NCBI GenBank assembly: GCA_905331475.1
Contig: CAJNYU010003308.1
Location: 1 to 64,000, forward strand
Direction of reading: 5' to 3'
Length of the DNA stretch: 64,000 nt
DNA from: Rotaria socialis
Lineage: Eukaryota > Rotifera > Eurotatoria > Philodinida > Philodinidae
Translations under genes and position numbers: made by a program
Shown here: piece by piece, positions 37,107 through 46,757 of the stretch
Position numbering within the stretch: position 1 is the stretch's first letter
Layout of the letters: each line of letters begins with the position of its first letter
The notes under the pieces: model-generated
What the model saw: the letters and a program-made list of their open reading frames with translations, nothing else
Database searches by the model: none
Told to the model about the DNA's origin: nothing

Positions 37107-37601
37107 TTAATTGATTCCTTTGAGATTCAGTTTGTCTCCATTATTTACAACCCATGTACCATCATCATCACTTGCATTCTGATTTGCACCATCACTACTG
37201 ACATATTTATCAAGCGATGTTATAATACGTTGTGCTAGTTCTGGTGATAGACGAGTTGGTGTTGATCTATTGGAATTTACACAATTGTTGTCAGAAGGTT
37301 TACAAATTTTGCCATAAATTAATTCACGAAATAATTCTTCATTTTTTTTACCGGTTTTTTGATCGAGTTCTTTCAGATCATTTAACGCCATTTCAATAGC
37401 TTGATCAGAAATAAATGCTTTGGCATGTTTGTTATGAATAAGAATATTGAGTAGCGAGTATACAAGTGGATTATGAGATGCATATGATCTATAGAATTTT
37501 AGACCCACAGCAGCTTTCCGATAAATAGATGGAGCAGGAAATGCAGCATTGACCAGCAAACAACTTGGAATGAAGAGTAGACAGAATATTCGAAGAAACA
37601 T
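37107..37601 (-). CDS. Secreted protein of unknown function, single exon
   Basis: ATG-started 164-aa open frame without introns. Residues 1-20 are a clear signal peptide (MFLRIFCLLFIPSCLLVNAA). The mature part is hydrophilic and helix-prone (QAIEMALNDLKELDQKTGKK, SPELAQRIITSLDKYV), with one Cys pair in ICKPSDNNC that could form a small disulfide loop. It ends in an acidic Asn/Asp/Gly segment. I do not recognise the family. A longer alternative frame on the same strand (37489-37809) overlaps its start and is not coding-like. The regular amphipathic content and the signal peptide support a real gene. Confidence 0.6.
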   Translation of the reverse strand: MFLRIFCLLFIPSCLLVNAAFPAPSIYRKAAVGLKFYRSYASHNPLVYSLLNILIHNKHAKAFISDQAIEMALNDLKELDQKTGKKNEELFRELIYGKICKPSDNNCVNSNRSTPTRLSPELAQRIITSLDKYVSSDGANQNASDDDGTWVVNNGDKLNLKGIN

Positions 37602-37847
37602 TAGAATTCTTGTGCGGTTGATAATGAAAAGTCAAAGGGATAAGTTTCTCTATATATAATTTTGATATGGATGATTCAGTTCTATAAAGTAAATGATGAA
37701 TGTAAAGAGAGTTCTGGATACTTAAATTAACTGAAGCAAATGTTATTTTTTTTTTCATTTTCCTCAATAAGGGAATGAAAGAGAGATATATTAAGAGCGA
37801 AAGAGACAAGGAACGTCACTGATGTTATGTGACAGAATGAAGAAAAA

Positions 37848-37921
37848 GTAAACTTCATGGGACTCGAACCCTCACCTTCCGCTATCCAGGCAGATGTCCT
37901 AATCAGTTAGACTAGAAGCAC
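37848..37921 (-). tRNA. tRNA-like gene, probably a degenerate tRNA pseudogene
   Basis: Read on the minus strand, the sequence has a canonical D arm (TAGTCTAACTGATTAGGAC). The anticodon stem TCTGC/GCGGA closes a 7-nt loop CTGGATA with anticodon GGA. The T-loop region is GGGTTCGAGTCCC, so the internal promoter boxes A and B look intact. The acceptor GTGCTTC pairs with GAAG only after a one-base slip, and the T stem has mismatches. GGA would be a serine anticodon, but there is no long variable arm as a tRNA-Ser requires. It is most likely a mutated copy of a class I tRNA or a tRNA-derived repeat. Confidence 0.4.
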
Positions 37922-38412
37922 ATTTTAATCTTCGTTTAGCGTTAGTAAATTAGTTGTATCACTAGCGCTAACAGTATCTTAGCATATAGCTAATATATTA
38001 TTTAATAAAAGAAAAAAAATCATTGATAAAGCGTCTAATTTTATATCTAATAATTGTACATAATATATCAAGCTGCATTTTTGTGAATTTTCCTATGGAA
38101 AAATTCATCAGAAAGTTTTTCTTAGGCCTTATTGAAACCTACATGGGAGTGTTTTTGTAAACCACGAATAGAGCTTTTGCCGTTAAATCAACGCGATACT
38201 AGTTAGACTAAACAAAAATTACTTGACAGATCCATAAAAGCTGATTTCGTGCGTCAGCATATGTTTTGGGATATTTTGGAAAATAATTTAGACGTAGACA
38301 TTTTTTTCCCATGGAGGAAATCAAATAAATAAATGTTTCCCTGTTATAATAACAGCCTATGGTTCATATAAAGGTTTATGTTCTTCACTTATTAATAGCA
38401 TATGTCACAACC

Positions 38413-38724
38413 GATGTAAAACAAAATCGTAAAATATCTGATTATAATTGATTTTTATACGATTATAAATCTATTTTAATGGCACTATTATAATCTGATT
38501 TTAATCAAATTTTCCAATCTTAAAAGGCAGATTATTTTTGATTTTGATTGTATTTTAATGAAATTTTAATTGATTACCTACAAAACTATTATAATTAATT
38601 AAAATAAAATCAAAATCAAAAATAATCTGCCGTTTGAGGTTGAAAAATCTGATTAAAATCCAATTAAAATAGTGCCATTATAATAGATTTTTAATCTGAT
38701 TATTAATCCAATCTTTTTTACATG
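38413..38724. mobile_element. AT-rich foldback built of ATAATCTGATTTTAAT words
   Basis: About 310 bp. The outer ends ATGTAAAA...TTTTACAT are inverted. Internal inverted blocks include GGCAGATTATTTTTGATTTT against AAATCAAAAATAATCTGCC, and GGCACTATTATAATCTGATT against AATAGTGCCATTATAATAG. The interior is almost wholly permutations of TTTTAATC / GATTAAAA. No target duplication was recognised. Confidence 0.6.
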
Positions 38725-40498
38725 GGAAAAGGCCAGTGTTTAATTTAACCATAGAATATATATTATTGTTCAAATGAAAACACTGTTTCGATCAAATGAT
38801 AATTAATAAATATTAGTATTTTGCGTGTTTAATTGAGGTGCTAGATAAACCCATTGTTCTTTTGTCCGCATTGCGTGCGTTAGTGAAAAAATAGATTCGA
38901 CTCTTTCTTTATTAAGATAGTAGGAAATACTTTTATCTTAGCAGTAGATTTCATAATAGCATTGTTTTATTGCTGGTACTAATTCTATTGAGAATTCCAC
39001 ACTATGATGAAATCTAGCGACACTATTCAACGGTTAACATAAGAACAGCGTAGGAAAACAACAATATGAATAATCTGAAGTACATATTTATTCTTAGACG
39101 AGCACAAGATGACCTCACTCTAAGAAGAACAACCGATCTATACCCCCTTGCACCAGTACTATTTAATTTTACTTAATGAAGTTTGGTATTGGTTTGATAT
39201 TTTCCTAGAAAAGCAATCATAGAAATCATGTTCGTACGAATAACGAATACTTTTGACAATTAAAAATTTCACTCCAGAAAAAAATAAATATTCTAGATAT
39301 TAGTTTCCTATGAAGATTATAAATAAAATGTTTTACATCTAGTTCAATACTTTATATGTTGAGGGTTGAATTTTTAAAGGTTCTCTCACCGACTATTTCA
39401 TTATACTTGAAAAGTATTAAAGAGTCATGTTTCTATTCAATTCGATCTTACAAAATTCTGAATCAAAATTAAAAGCAATCGCGCAACTATGCATCTGGCA
39501 AGCGTTACATAGACTATGCTAATTTTCTGTTAACTGACTTTGAAGAAAGACAAAACCTTTCTCTAATGAAATTTTACATAGTATATTAAGGACATTGAAT
39601 GCATTCAAATTTAGTGGCGCAAACACTAAAATGTTTCAATGGTTCAATTAAAAAACATTCTAACCTTCATAAATATGTTTCTGTTGTATTCAAAACGGAC
39701 ACAAACGCCTATCGAAATGTTACTATGCTTGGTTAATGCATTGCTTATATATATTCTTGTGAATCTCTTGGAAAGAGTGCTTAGAGCGTAGGATGTTTCA
39801 ATTGTATGGCAGAATATTGTTTTGGTTATGCAAGCTCTCCTGGGGAATTCATAATGGAGAATGATTGATGGATCCAGAGAAGTCTAAAGAATTTTTCTTA
39901 TTTATTTCGTAGGAAAACAAAATGTGCACTCAATAGCATACACTGCTAAGTATCTACAGATTATTGCGTGCGAAGGATATTTTCGGCAAACCAAATTAAA
40001 ATCAGTTTCAACTTTTGTTTTGAACGATCATTTATTCTCTAAGGATTGTCATAATTTATTTTTATTTATCTATCCTTACCCCCTTACGTTTAACTTTATT
40101 GTGAATGGATTCTTTTTGTTATAGTAATTTTATTTAGGGAAAAGAAATATGGAGACCATTCAGTTTTCGAAAACAATAGCATTATTGTCTTGTGAATTCT
40201 TAATTTATTTTCAGTTTTTTAATTGTATTCTATTGGCGAGAAATACTTTAAGTAAAACAAATTGATTGAACAATAGAGATTCCAGACACAAACAAAACAA
40301 TAAAGTCAATGAATAATAAATAATTCACTCCTCTTGTTCATACGATAGTGATAAGACGTACATTTCTCTTTGCACTTCAGTACATATACGCTCCGTATAT
40401 GTGCACGTGTTGAGTCACGTTGAAGAATTATTCATTATATTAAAATTAAAATTAAATAATATAATATAATATAATTGGTAACCAAAAGTTTGATAATC
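38725..40498. other. Intergenic, nothing recognised
   Basis: AT-rich, ending in an ATTAAAATTAAA...TAATATAAT low-complexity run at about 40438-40475. No gene supported. Confidence 0.4.
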
Positions 40499-40786
40499 CA
40501 GGTTGATCAAAACGGACTTGTTTACGGTCTGTTTATCGACGGTAAACGATGTCAAAACGGTATATTTACGGCAGTAAATAGGCCGTATTTACCCGTAATA
40601 CCTGGCGCAGTAATACGGCACCGTAAACGCGACTGAATTTTCATGGTTTACGGCTGTTTGTGCTCCGTACTCTCATGATAATACGGTCCGTATTACTGCG
40701 CCAGATATTACGGCAAACTTTCGCCCGTAAAATAGTCGTAAAGTAACCGTCAATGGCCGTATACGGACCGTACTGTTCGACCTGGG
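40499..40786. mobile_element. CCAGGTCGA-family element, interior of TACGGC/CCGTAA words
   Basis: 288 bp with ends CCAGGTTGATCAAAACGG and TGTTCGACCTGGG. The interior repeats words such as GTTTACGG, CGGTAAAC, GGCCGTAT and AATACGG in both orientations, with a mirrored core (GCGCAGTAATACGG / CCGTATTACTGCGC). It belongs with the element at 8750-9058. It sits directly in front of the gag-like fragment at 40795. Confidence 0.65.
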
Positions 40787-40794
40787 AATGAGTT

Positions 40795-40993
40795 ATGAAA
40801 CATGAAAACGTGTCTGCAATGCAGAAAGATCTAATATGTGAAGTATTTATTGGCATGCAACAGAGAATACAACAACATAATGACAATGAGAAAAACAAAA
40901 TGCCACCATCAACATTAACACGTCATACTACAAATCACAGTCAAACTAACGATGATCAATTTACAGATGGACCTAGTGAAACTACTCGTCAAG
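40795..40993 (+). pseudogene. Fragment, possibly N-terminal part of the gag-like ORF
   Basis: Open frame from ATG, hydrophilic and Gln/Asn/Thr-rich (MKHENVSAMQKDLICEVFIG...), ending where GAGTACT-type repeat sequence begins. Its strand and its position upstream of the clearer gag-like fragments suggest it is the start of the same protein, separated from the rest by repeat insertions. No domain is visible in the fragment itself. Confidence 0.35.
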
Positions 40994-41153
40994 TGAGTAC
41001 GACCTGCCAGCATGAGTGCACAAAAGACTCGTTGGAGTACTCTTGAAATTTTCTGTGTATCTTTAGTGTTCGTGTACTCAAGTGAGCACTCGCATAAGTT
41101 AACTTTCTGAAATTCACTCGTATACGATAGTCTGAGTACTCAAAGTAGTACTC
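40994..41153. repeat. GAGTACT-word repeat, small copy
   Basis: About 160 bp with inverted ends (GTGAGTAC... and ...GTACTCGC) and repeated GAGTACTC, GAGTGC and GAGCACTC words in both orientations. It uses the same word as the array at 42309-42597. Confidence 0.5.
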
Positions 41154-41164
41154 GCTTCTGTGTT

Positions 41165-41945
41165 TCGACAAAACACCAATGCACTAACATGTAAAAAGTT
41201 AAATTACATTGTATAAAAACAAAATGTGATGAAATCAATTAAAAAACTATCAAAAAACTATTTCGTGAATATGTTCATTCTATCCTTCATTTTTAGTAGA
41301 TGATTCATTTTTGTCTACATAACAATTGGATATATCAAATCAATTATATTTCATTTTGTGAACAGAGACACGTACATATACACACACACTTTTCATTTTC
41401 AACTGTTTAATTTTCGAATTAAACAAAGTATGTCTTTTCATTGTGTGCAAACAATGATCTAATAACTTTTAATTTCTAAATTTCAGATAAAATTTTGTTT
41501 CAGATTAGTTAAGCTTTTCTCTGGCTACGAAATAGCATCGATACTTCATGTCAGGAAGTTTCTTTTTTTTGTATAAGGATCGCTTTAGCATAAATTTGTT
41601 TTCATACACGAATCGAATCAAAAATTCATTCAATAATTTTTAAATTAATTGTTCGTGTTACTGAGTATACTGTATCGTAACAAATATTAGTATTCTTTTT
41701 TCTGTAGTTTTTTGTATCTGTGAATTCATAGTGATCAAATATCTTTTTCGAAAACATTGACAATTCATTTGTCTTCAATAATATTTTATTATCCTCAATA
41801 TGTGTGTTAAGCGTTGCTTTTTTGAAACATAATATTTATTTGTGTAATTTATAGACAATAAAATAATGGAGTATCTTCTTATTATAAATCATTTCATTGC
41901 ACTAATATACTATTGTTGATAGGTTAACGAAATAGAATTCATTTA
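41165..41945. other. AT-rich filler between repeats
   Basis: No gene, repeat or domain recognised. Confidence 0.4.
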
Positions 41946-42242
41946 CCCAGGTCGAACATTCCGGCCACCGGATCCCGTAGGATACTCCAGGGAATATGCG
42001 GGAAAGTCACCATATCCTGCAGGAAAGCACGGGAAATTGCTGGAACATGGAAGCAGTATTCTGGTCAAAAATACGGCCGGACTTTTCCGGCGAATTCCTG
42101 CCAAGTTCCGGTGCTTTCCGGCAGAAATTGATTGGAAATCGCCGGAAAAAATCCGAAAAATTTCCAACCTGAATACTGCTTCCACAAAATCAACGGAGCA
42201 ACCCGGAACCGGCCTTTTCCAGGTCGGATTGTTCGACCTGGG
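41946..42242. mobile_element. CCAGGTCGA-family element, interior of TTCCGG/CCGGAA words, copy 1
   Basis: 297 bp with 12-bp perfect inverted ends CCCAGGTCGAAC / GTTCGACCTGGG, flanked by TA on both sides. The interior is iterated TTCCGG, CCGGAA, TTTTCC and GGAAGCA words, partly mirrored (GGAAGCAGTATTCTGG against CCTGAATACTGCTTCC). A second copy with the same layout and an easily alignable interior lies at 45765-46062. Open frames on both strands inside it arise from the GC-rich word repeats. Confidence 0.8.
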
Positions 42243-42308
42243 TAGTATTAAAATCTAGTGAACAAAGTATAGATGAATAAGTAAATCTTGTAAAAAGCTA
42301 CCAGAGTA

Positions 42309-42597
42309 CTCGGAAGATACGTGGGTAGTACTCATATAAAACTCAGTTTTATGAGGCGAGTATTCAGTAGTCGTACTCAACCGGTCAAAATCTAGCTCGA
42401 GTACTACTGATGAGTACTCAAACCCCATGAGTACTTATGAGTACTCAAACCCCATGAGTACTTATGAGTACTCAAACCCCATGAGTACTTATGAGTACTC
42501 AAACCCCATGAGTACTTATGAGTACTCAAACCCCATGAGTACTCATGAGTACTCGTGACATTTTCTAGCGTGAGTACTCTTTGAGTACTACCCTATG
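42309..42597. repeat. GAGTACTC-word repeat with five 27-bp tandem units
   Basis: Built from the palindrome GAGTACTC and variants. Its core (42412 to about 42546) is five successive near-identical 27-bp units, each GAGTACTCAAACCCC followed by ATGAGTACTTAT; the last unit ends CAT. Flanking sequence has isolated forward and reverse GAGTACT words and mirrored GGTAGTACTC / GAGTACTACC near the ends. Confidence 0.8.
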
Positions 42598-42857
42598 AGT
42601 ACCGTCACTATTGGAGGATGATGACATTGAATTTCAACAAATAAATTCTAATAGGCAAAGAAAAAAGCGAATTAATAAGGAAAATGACCAACGAATCCAT
42701 GCACGAACTATAATTAATTCAAATATTAATAATAATAGGAACTTACAAGCAACAATAACAACAATAAATAATAATATTATTAAAGATAACTCAATCAGAG
42801 TATCTAAGCACGCATTAGATTATGCATCTGAATATCATCATCAACCGATTACAATTG

Positions 42858-44403
42858 GAGTAGCTGCCTAATTCGAGTTCGAATATAAATGAAAATTTCC
42901 GAAAATCCTATTGCTCACAAGCAAAAGATAAAGATTAAATTTCTCCTAAATATAAATTTTATAATTCGAAACGAGGCTGTCATATAATACAGGAAAAAAG
43001 CAAAAGTGTCAAATTTATCCTAAATATTTATAAATTTTATAATTCGAAACGAGGCTGTCATATAAATACAGGAAAAAAGCAAAAGTTTCAAATTGATCCT
43101 AAATTTAAATTTTGTAATTGTAATTGATTGATGTATTTAGAGTTTTATGCTATCAGGAAGAGGGCGTAACTGTCTAGTGCGGTTTATGTTTGAGTGTGGT
43201 CGTTGGAGCGTAGGATCGCTTGTCGTGACGAAATACGTAGTTTGTTTCGTTCAGATTGATTTTGTTTATGTTTAATTTACGTTGGCTATCATTCAAGTGC
43301 AAGTTTGTTGTTGTATGTTTATTTACGTATATCTGGATGCGATATGCTTTACTTCTTTTGTCTGCATGGGCGTGGATTTTGGTCGGATGTCACAGATTAT
43401 ACTTAGCTGACGGTTATATATTTGTTCTCATTGTGAAGAAAAGATCGAGGTGTGTGGCTATTCGTGTGTGTTTGACTATATTTGAATTCTTTTCTTTCTC
43501 TGTTTTCGTCTCTTTCTCGACTGGTATAAGTATTGCTGTTGAGACACAGTGATGTGATCAGTATGAAATCATCTTTTTTTTGTAGTTATACAGGCAATGA
43601 TTTGATAGAATTTCTTTTCTTTAGGTTATCTGGTGATGTTCAGTTTTTCCGTATGTTACGTTGGCTGTAAGGTCACATTCTGAACATGCTAGAAGCATAC
43701 CTGACTATGCTAGAAGCATACATTAGCATGCTACAACGATACCTGACGGTCCTAAAAGCATACCAACCGTTCCAATAGGTATTTCTATGGATCCTCAAAC
43801 TATACCTCACTGTGGGACTCGATTGTTCGAAAGTCAGGTAACATCATCAGAATAACTTCTGGTTCTACGTGAAACCGCAACAGCATTCGGAAAGTGGGTA
43901 TGCGATACCTACTCTATCTTTCTTCTTTAGGGTTATCAGCAAATGTGATGACGATCGACTTGGCCGTGTACACAGAGACCAATTTTGGTCGCGGCATTGC
44001 GAGGGACGCTGCGCGCCCCCATGCCGTGACACTTTAATGAAGGTGTCTGTAACGTGACAGAAGTTGAAGTGAGGATGTTAACAACATGTAGAAGTTAGCC
44101 TTTACTAAACAGTTTCCATATTCTGTTAGACGACTGTCAGGATTGTTGTTGTTGAATATTCAAAGTTTGACTAAGGGAGAAGTTTTTACCCGGCTTAGTA
44201 GTAGACCAAGCATATTTTAACATTTGCAGTTTCTGAAACGCCAATCAGTGGTGCCTCAGTTCGAATTATAAAATTTATATTTAGGATAAATTTTAAACTT
44301 TGCTGCTTGCTTAAACTATATGAGTGCCGGACTTTTTATTTTCGAATCGAATTTGTGTAGTTGTACCTTGATTTATATTCAAATTCGAATTAAGCATCTA
44401 ATA
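42858..44403. mobile_element. 1.55-kb hAT-like element with 8-bp target duplication, inside gag-like ORF
   Basis: Flanked by the direct repeat TACAATTG (42850-42857 and 44404-44411). The terminal inverted repeats are TGCCTAATTCGAGTTCGAAT at the left and the inverse of TGCTTAATTCGAATTTGAAT at the right, extending outward with mismatches. The left subterminal region has tandem units of about 80 bp; one AAATTTATCCTAAATATAAA-type block recurs inverted near the right end (about 44265-44295). The middle is less AT-rich and has GCATACC-type iterations at 43690-43775. The hydrophobic frame at 43268-43552 is not convincing as a gene. No transposase seen. Confidence 0.7.
42934..43125. repeat. Subterminal tandem repeat, about 80-bp unit
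   Basis: Two full units and part of a third of a sequence containing ATAATTCGAAACGAGGCTGT and CAGGAAAAAAGCAAAAGT. Subterminal arrays of this kind often bind transposase; that role is inferred only from position. Confidence 0.7.
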
Positions 44404-44998
44404 TACAATTGAATGTGATCCAAAATTAACAGATCAACGTGAAGGATCAAAATTGATTCAAGCATTCATTAATTACATCAAAATAGATTTTTACAACCAA
44501 AACATATCATATAATAAACCGTTATTGTTTGATCTACGGTGGATTGACGAGGAGGGCAATATTCGAGCAATAACTAAATCTGCAGAAATTGCTGTTTATT
44601 TATCACAAGTAAAACGATATCCAACAGAAATAAATAGCATAAAAATAACACCACATCCACCAAAACACCTTCCTGTTCAACACACAGCAATACTGAAATG
44701 GGTGAAAAACTCCATCTCCTCTAGTGATCTAAAAGATTAATTAAAAACTAAATACAATTCGTTATTTTTAATTGAAGAAATTATGGGAACCATAAATGAT
44801 CGAAATCGACCTCTTATAATTGAATTATTAGATAAAAAAGAATATAATGTTATGTTAAATAGTGGTAAAATATCTATCTTTGGACAATTATATGATATAG
44901 ATGAATTCTTACCATCACCGAAACTTTTAATATGTTCTAAATGTAATCAACCTGGTCATGTAAAAAATGATTGTAAAAGTGCAAGTTTAACAATTTAA

Positions 44999-45764
44999 GC
45001 TGGAAATATTAAAAGAATGTGTTCAAAATTATAATGACACCCTTAAAATCCTGAAAAATCCTGATGGAAATCCTAAAAATCACCTTAGTTTTCTGGAAAA
45101 CCTTTTAAATTAAATATTAGGAAAAAATGCTATTCTTAATACAAGACCCCTGGAAAATTTTTACGCTGGAACATAATAGAAAGCCCGGAGTCTTTTACTG
45201 TGAGGGGTGGGGGCTATTTTTCTTGTGAGGATTAATAAATTTTATAAGTATATGAAACTATCAATACAACGGCATCGATTTTGAGAAACAGCTTATTTAT
45301 GACCACCAGATAATTAGATTTCAAGTATTTTAGGTAAAATTGCACTAATTAGGTGCTATGCGAATTCAAAAATAACATTTATCACATTTTCAAACTGAAA
45401 TTAAGACAGCAAAAATGTGATACGCGAGATGAAAGCTTTCAGATCTGTGTTTTCAAATCTTTAATCGGATGTATTTTTTCTTTCAGGAATATTCATCTGA
45501 AATGACTATTGTGTAAGAGGTTAATGATCCTCTTACAACTACTGCAGATGACTACGTACGAAAAGACTGTTATTAACTAAATTTGTTCGTTCTTCATCGA
45601 TCTACCGATTCCATGAATCAGATCAGCTTTAGCTGATATTCAAGGTTCATCTTGAACAATTTTATATTCCTTCAATAAAATGTTTGATCTAATACAAAAC
45701 CATAGACGTTACATAATGTACACTTTTGAGAAGAACTGTAAATAATGAGAATCAAACATTCAAT
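44999..45764. other. Sequence after the gag-like remnant, nothing recognised
   Basis: Starts with short AAATCCT repeats (45045-45085). No reverse transcriptase motif found in the forward frames. Confidence 0.4.
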
Positions 45765-46062
45765 CCCAGGTCGAACATTCCGGCCATCGGATCCCGTAGG
45801 ATACTCCAGAAAATATACGGGGAAGTCATCATATCCTGCAGGAAAACACGGTAAATCGCTGGAACATGGAAGGAGTATTCCGGTTAAAAATCCGATCAAA
45901 CTTTTCCGGCGGATTCCTGCCAAGTTCCGGTGCTTTCCGACAGAAATTGATCGAAATCTCATCGGAAAAAAATCCGAAAAATTTCCAACCGGAATGCTGC
46001 TTCCACAAAATCCACGGAACTACCCGGATCGGTCGTTTCCAGGCCAAACTGTTCGACCTGGG
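45765..46062. mobile_element. CCAGGTCGA-family element, interior of TTCCGG/CCGGAA words, copy 2
   Basis: 298 bp with perfect 12-bp inverted ends CCCAGGTCGAAC / GTTCGACCTGGG and AT on both flanks. It is collinear with 41946-42242 along its whole length, with scattered substitutions and a few single-base length differences. Confidence 0.8.
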
Positions 46063-46757
46063 ATGGGGAACTAAACAACAACTGATGATAAAGTAGTCGA
46101 AAAAAGATTACGTATCAATGAAAATCTCTCTACTCTGAATGCACAGATTGATATTGATAAATTTTTAATTGGTAACAATTAAAATCATAATTAAAATGAA
46201 TAGTAACACGCAATAAGATATTGCGTTGTATTTACAATTATTTGGGAAAAGGTTTTCGAGCTACTTTGAAATTCAAATCAATGAAACCTAGGAGATGACA
46301 CAAAGATTAAGTATCTCTAGTTTCGGTTTTTTGCTAATTTTTCGCATTTTCATTTAAAAGTAAATTGTATTTCAAAAGAGTGTTTGAGCCAAAAAAAATT
46401 GATTTATTTTTTATGTAATTCCTATGAAGACAATTAGTCTTTTAGCATTATGAAATATAAAATGAATTAATTTTTCATAATCAATATCAAACTCTAGTAG
46501 ATTTATTTAGATAATGCTAAACAGTTTAAGTGAAAAATATTACATAAGAATCTCTATAATATACGGTGTATGGTCTCATAGTGCCGGTGAACTTATTTAC
46601 TTATAAAATTGGTTAAAAATATTCATTTTTCTTAACGAATGAAGATTTGTCGACACATCGTATACTTTTGTATGTAGCATATTACATGAAGGCTACCAAA
46701 GACAAAACTACCTTATCAGTTTATTTTTCGTATCATCATATCAGATAGAGTTGAAGT
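46063..46757. other. Intergenic, nothing recognised
   Basis: AT-rich region upstream of the phosphatase pseudogene. Confidence 0.4.

Larger units (their letters stand above)
42606..44998 (+). pseudogene. Retrotransposon gag-like ORF with CCHC zinc knuckle, interrupted
   Basis: Coding-like frames at 42608-42857 and 44404-44998 belong together, because a 1.55-kb element with an 8-bp target duplication lies between them. The first part is basic and Asn-rich, the second holds a globular region (LLFDLRWIDEEGNIR, KRYPTEINSIKI). An in-frame TAA at 44738-44740 interrupts it. The zinc knuckle C-x2-C-x4-H-x4-C (CSKCNQPGHVKNDC) follows near 44934-44977, with a stop at 44996-44998. CCHC knuckles are typical of gag-like ORF1 proteins of non-LTR and LTR retrotransposons. 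No reverse transcriptase follows in the next kilobase, so the element is a remnant. Confidence 0.6.

Noticed and set aside
41943..42258. Overlapping frames on both strands (also at 45672-46096)
   Set aside because: They arise because the TTCCGG/CCGGAA word repeats avoid stop codons; the DNA is a miniature element.
42412..42555. Regular direct repeats that could suggest a CRISPR-like array
   Set aside because: Units are contiguous 27-bp copies without unique spacers in a eukaryotic repeat nest.
43256..43552. 98-aa strongly hydrophobic frame inside the hAT-like element
   Set aside because: The first codon is TTG, there is no transposase motif, and the element looks non-autonomous.
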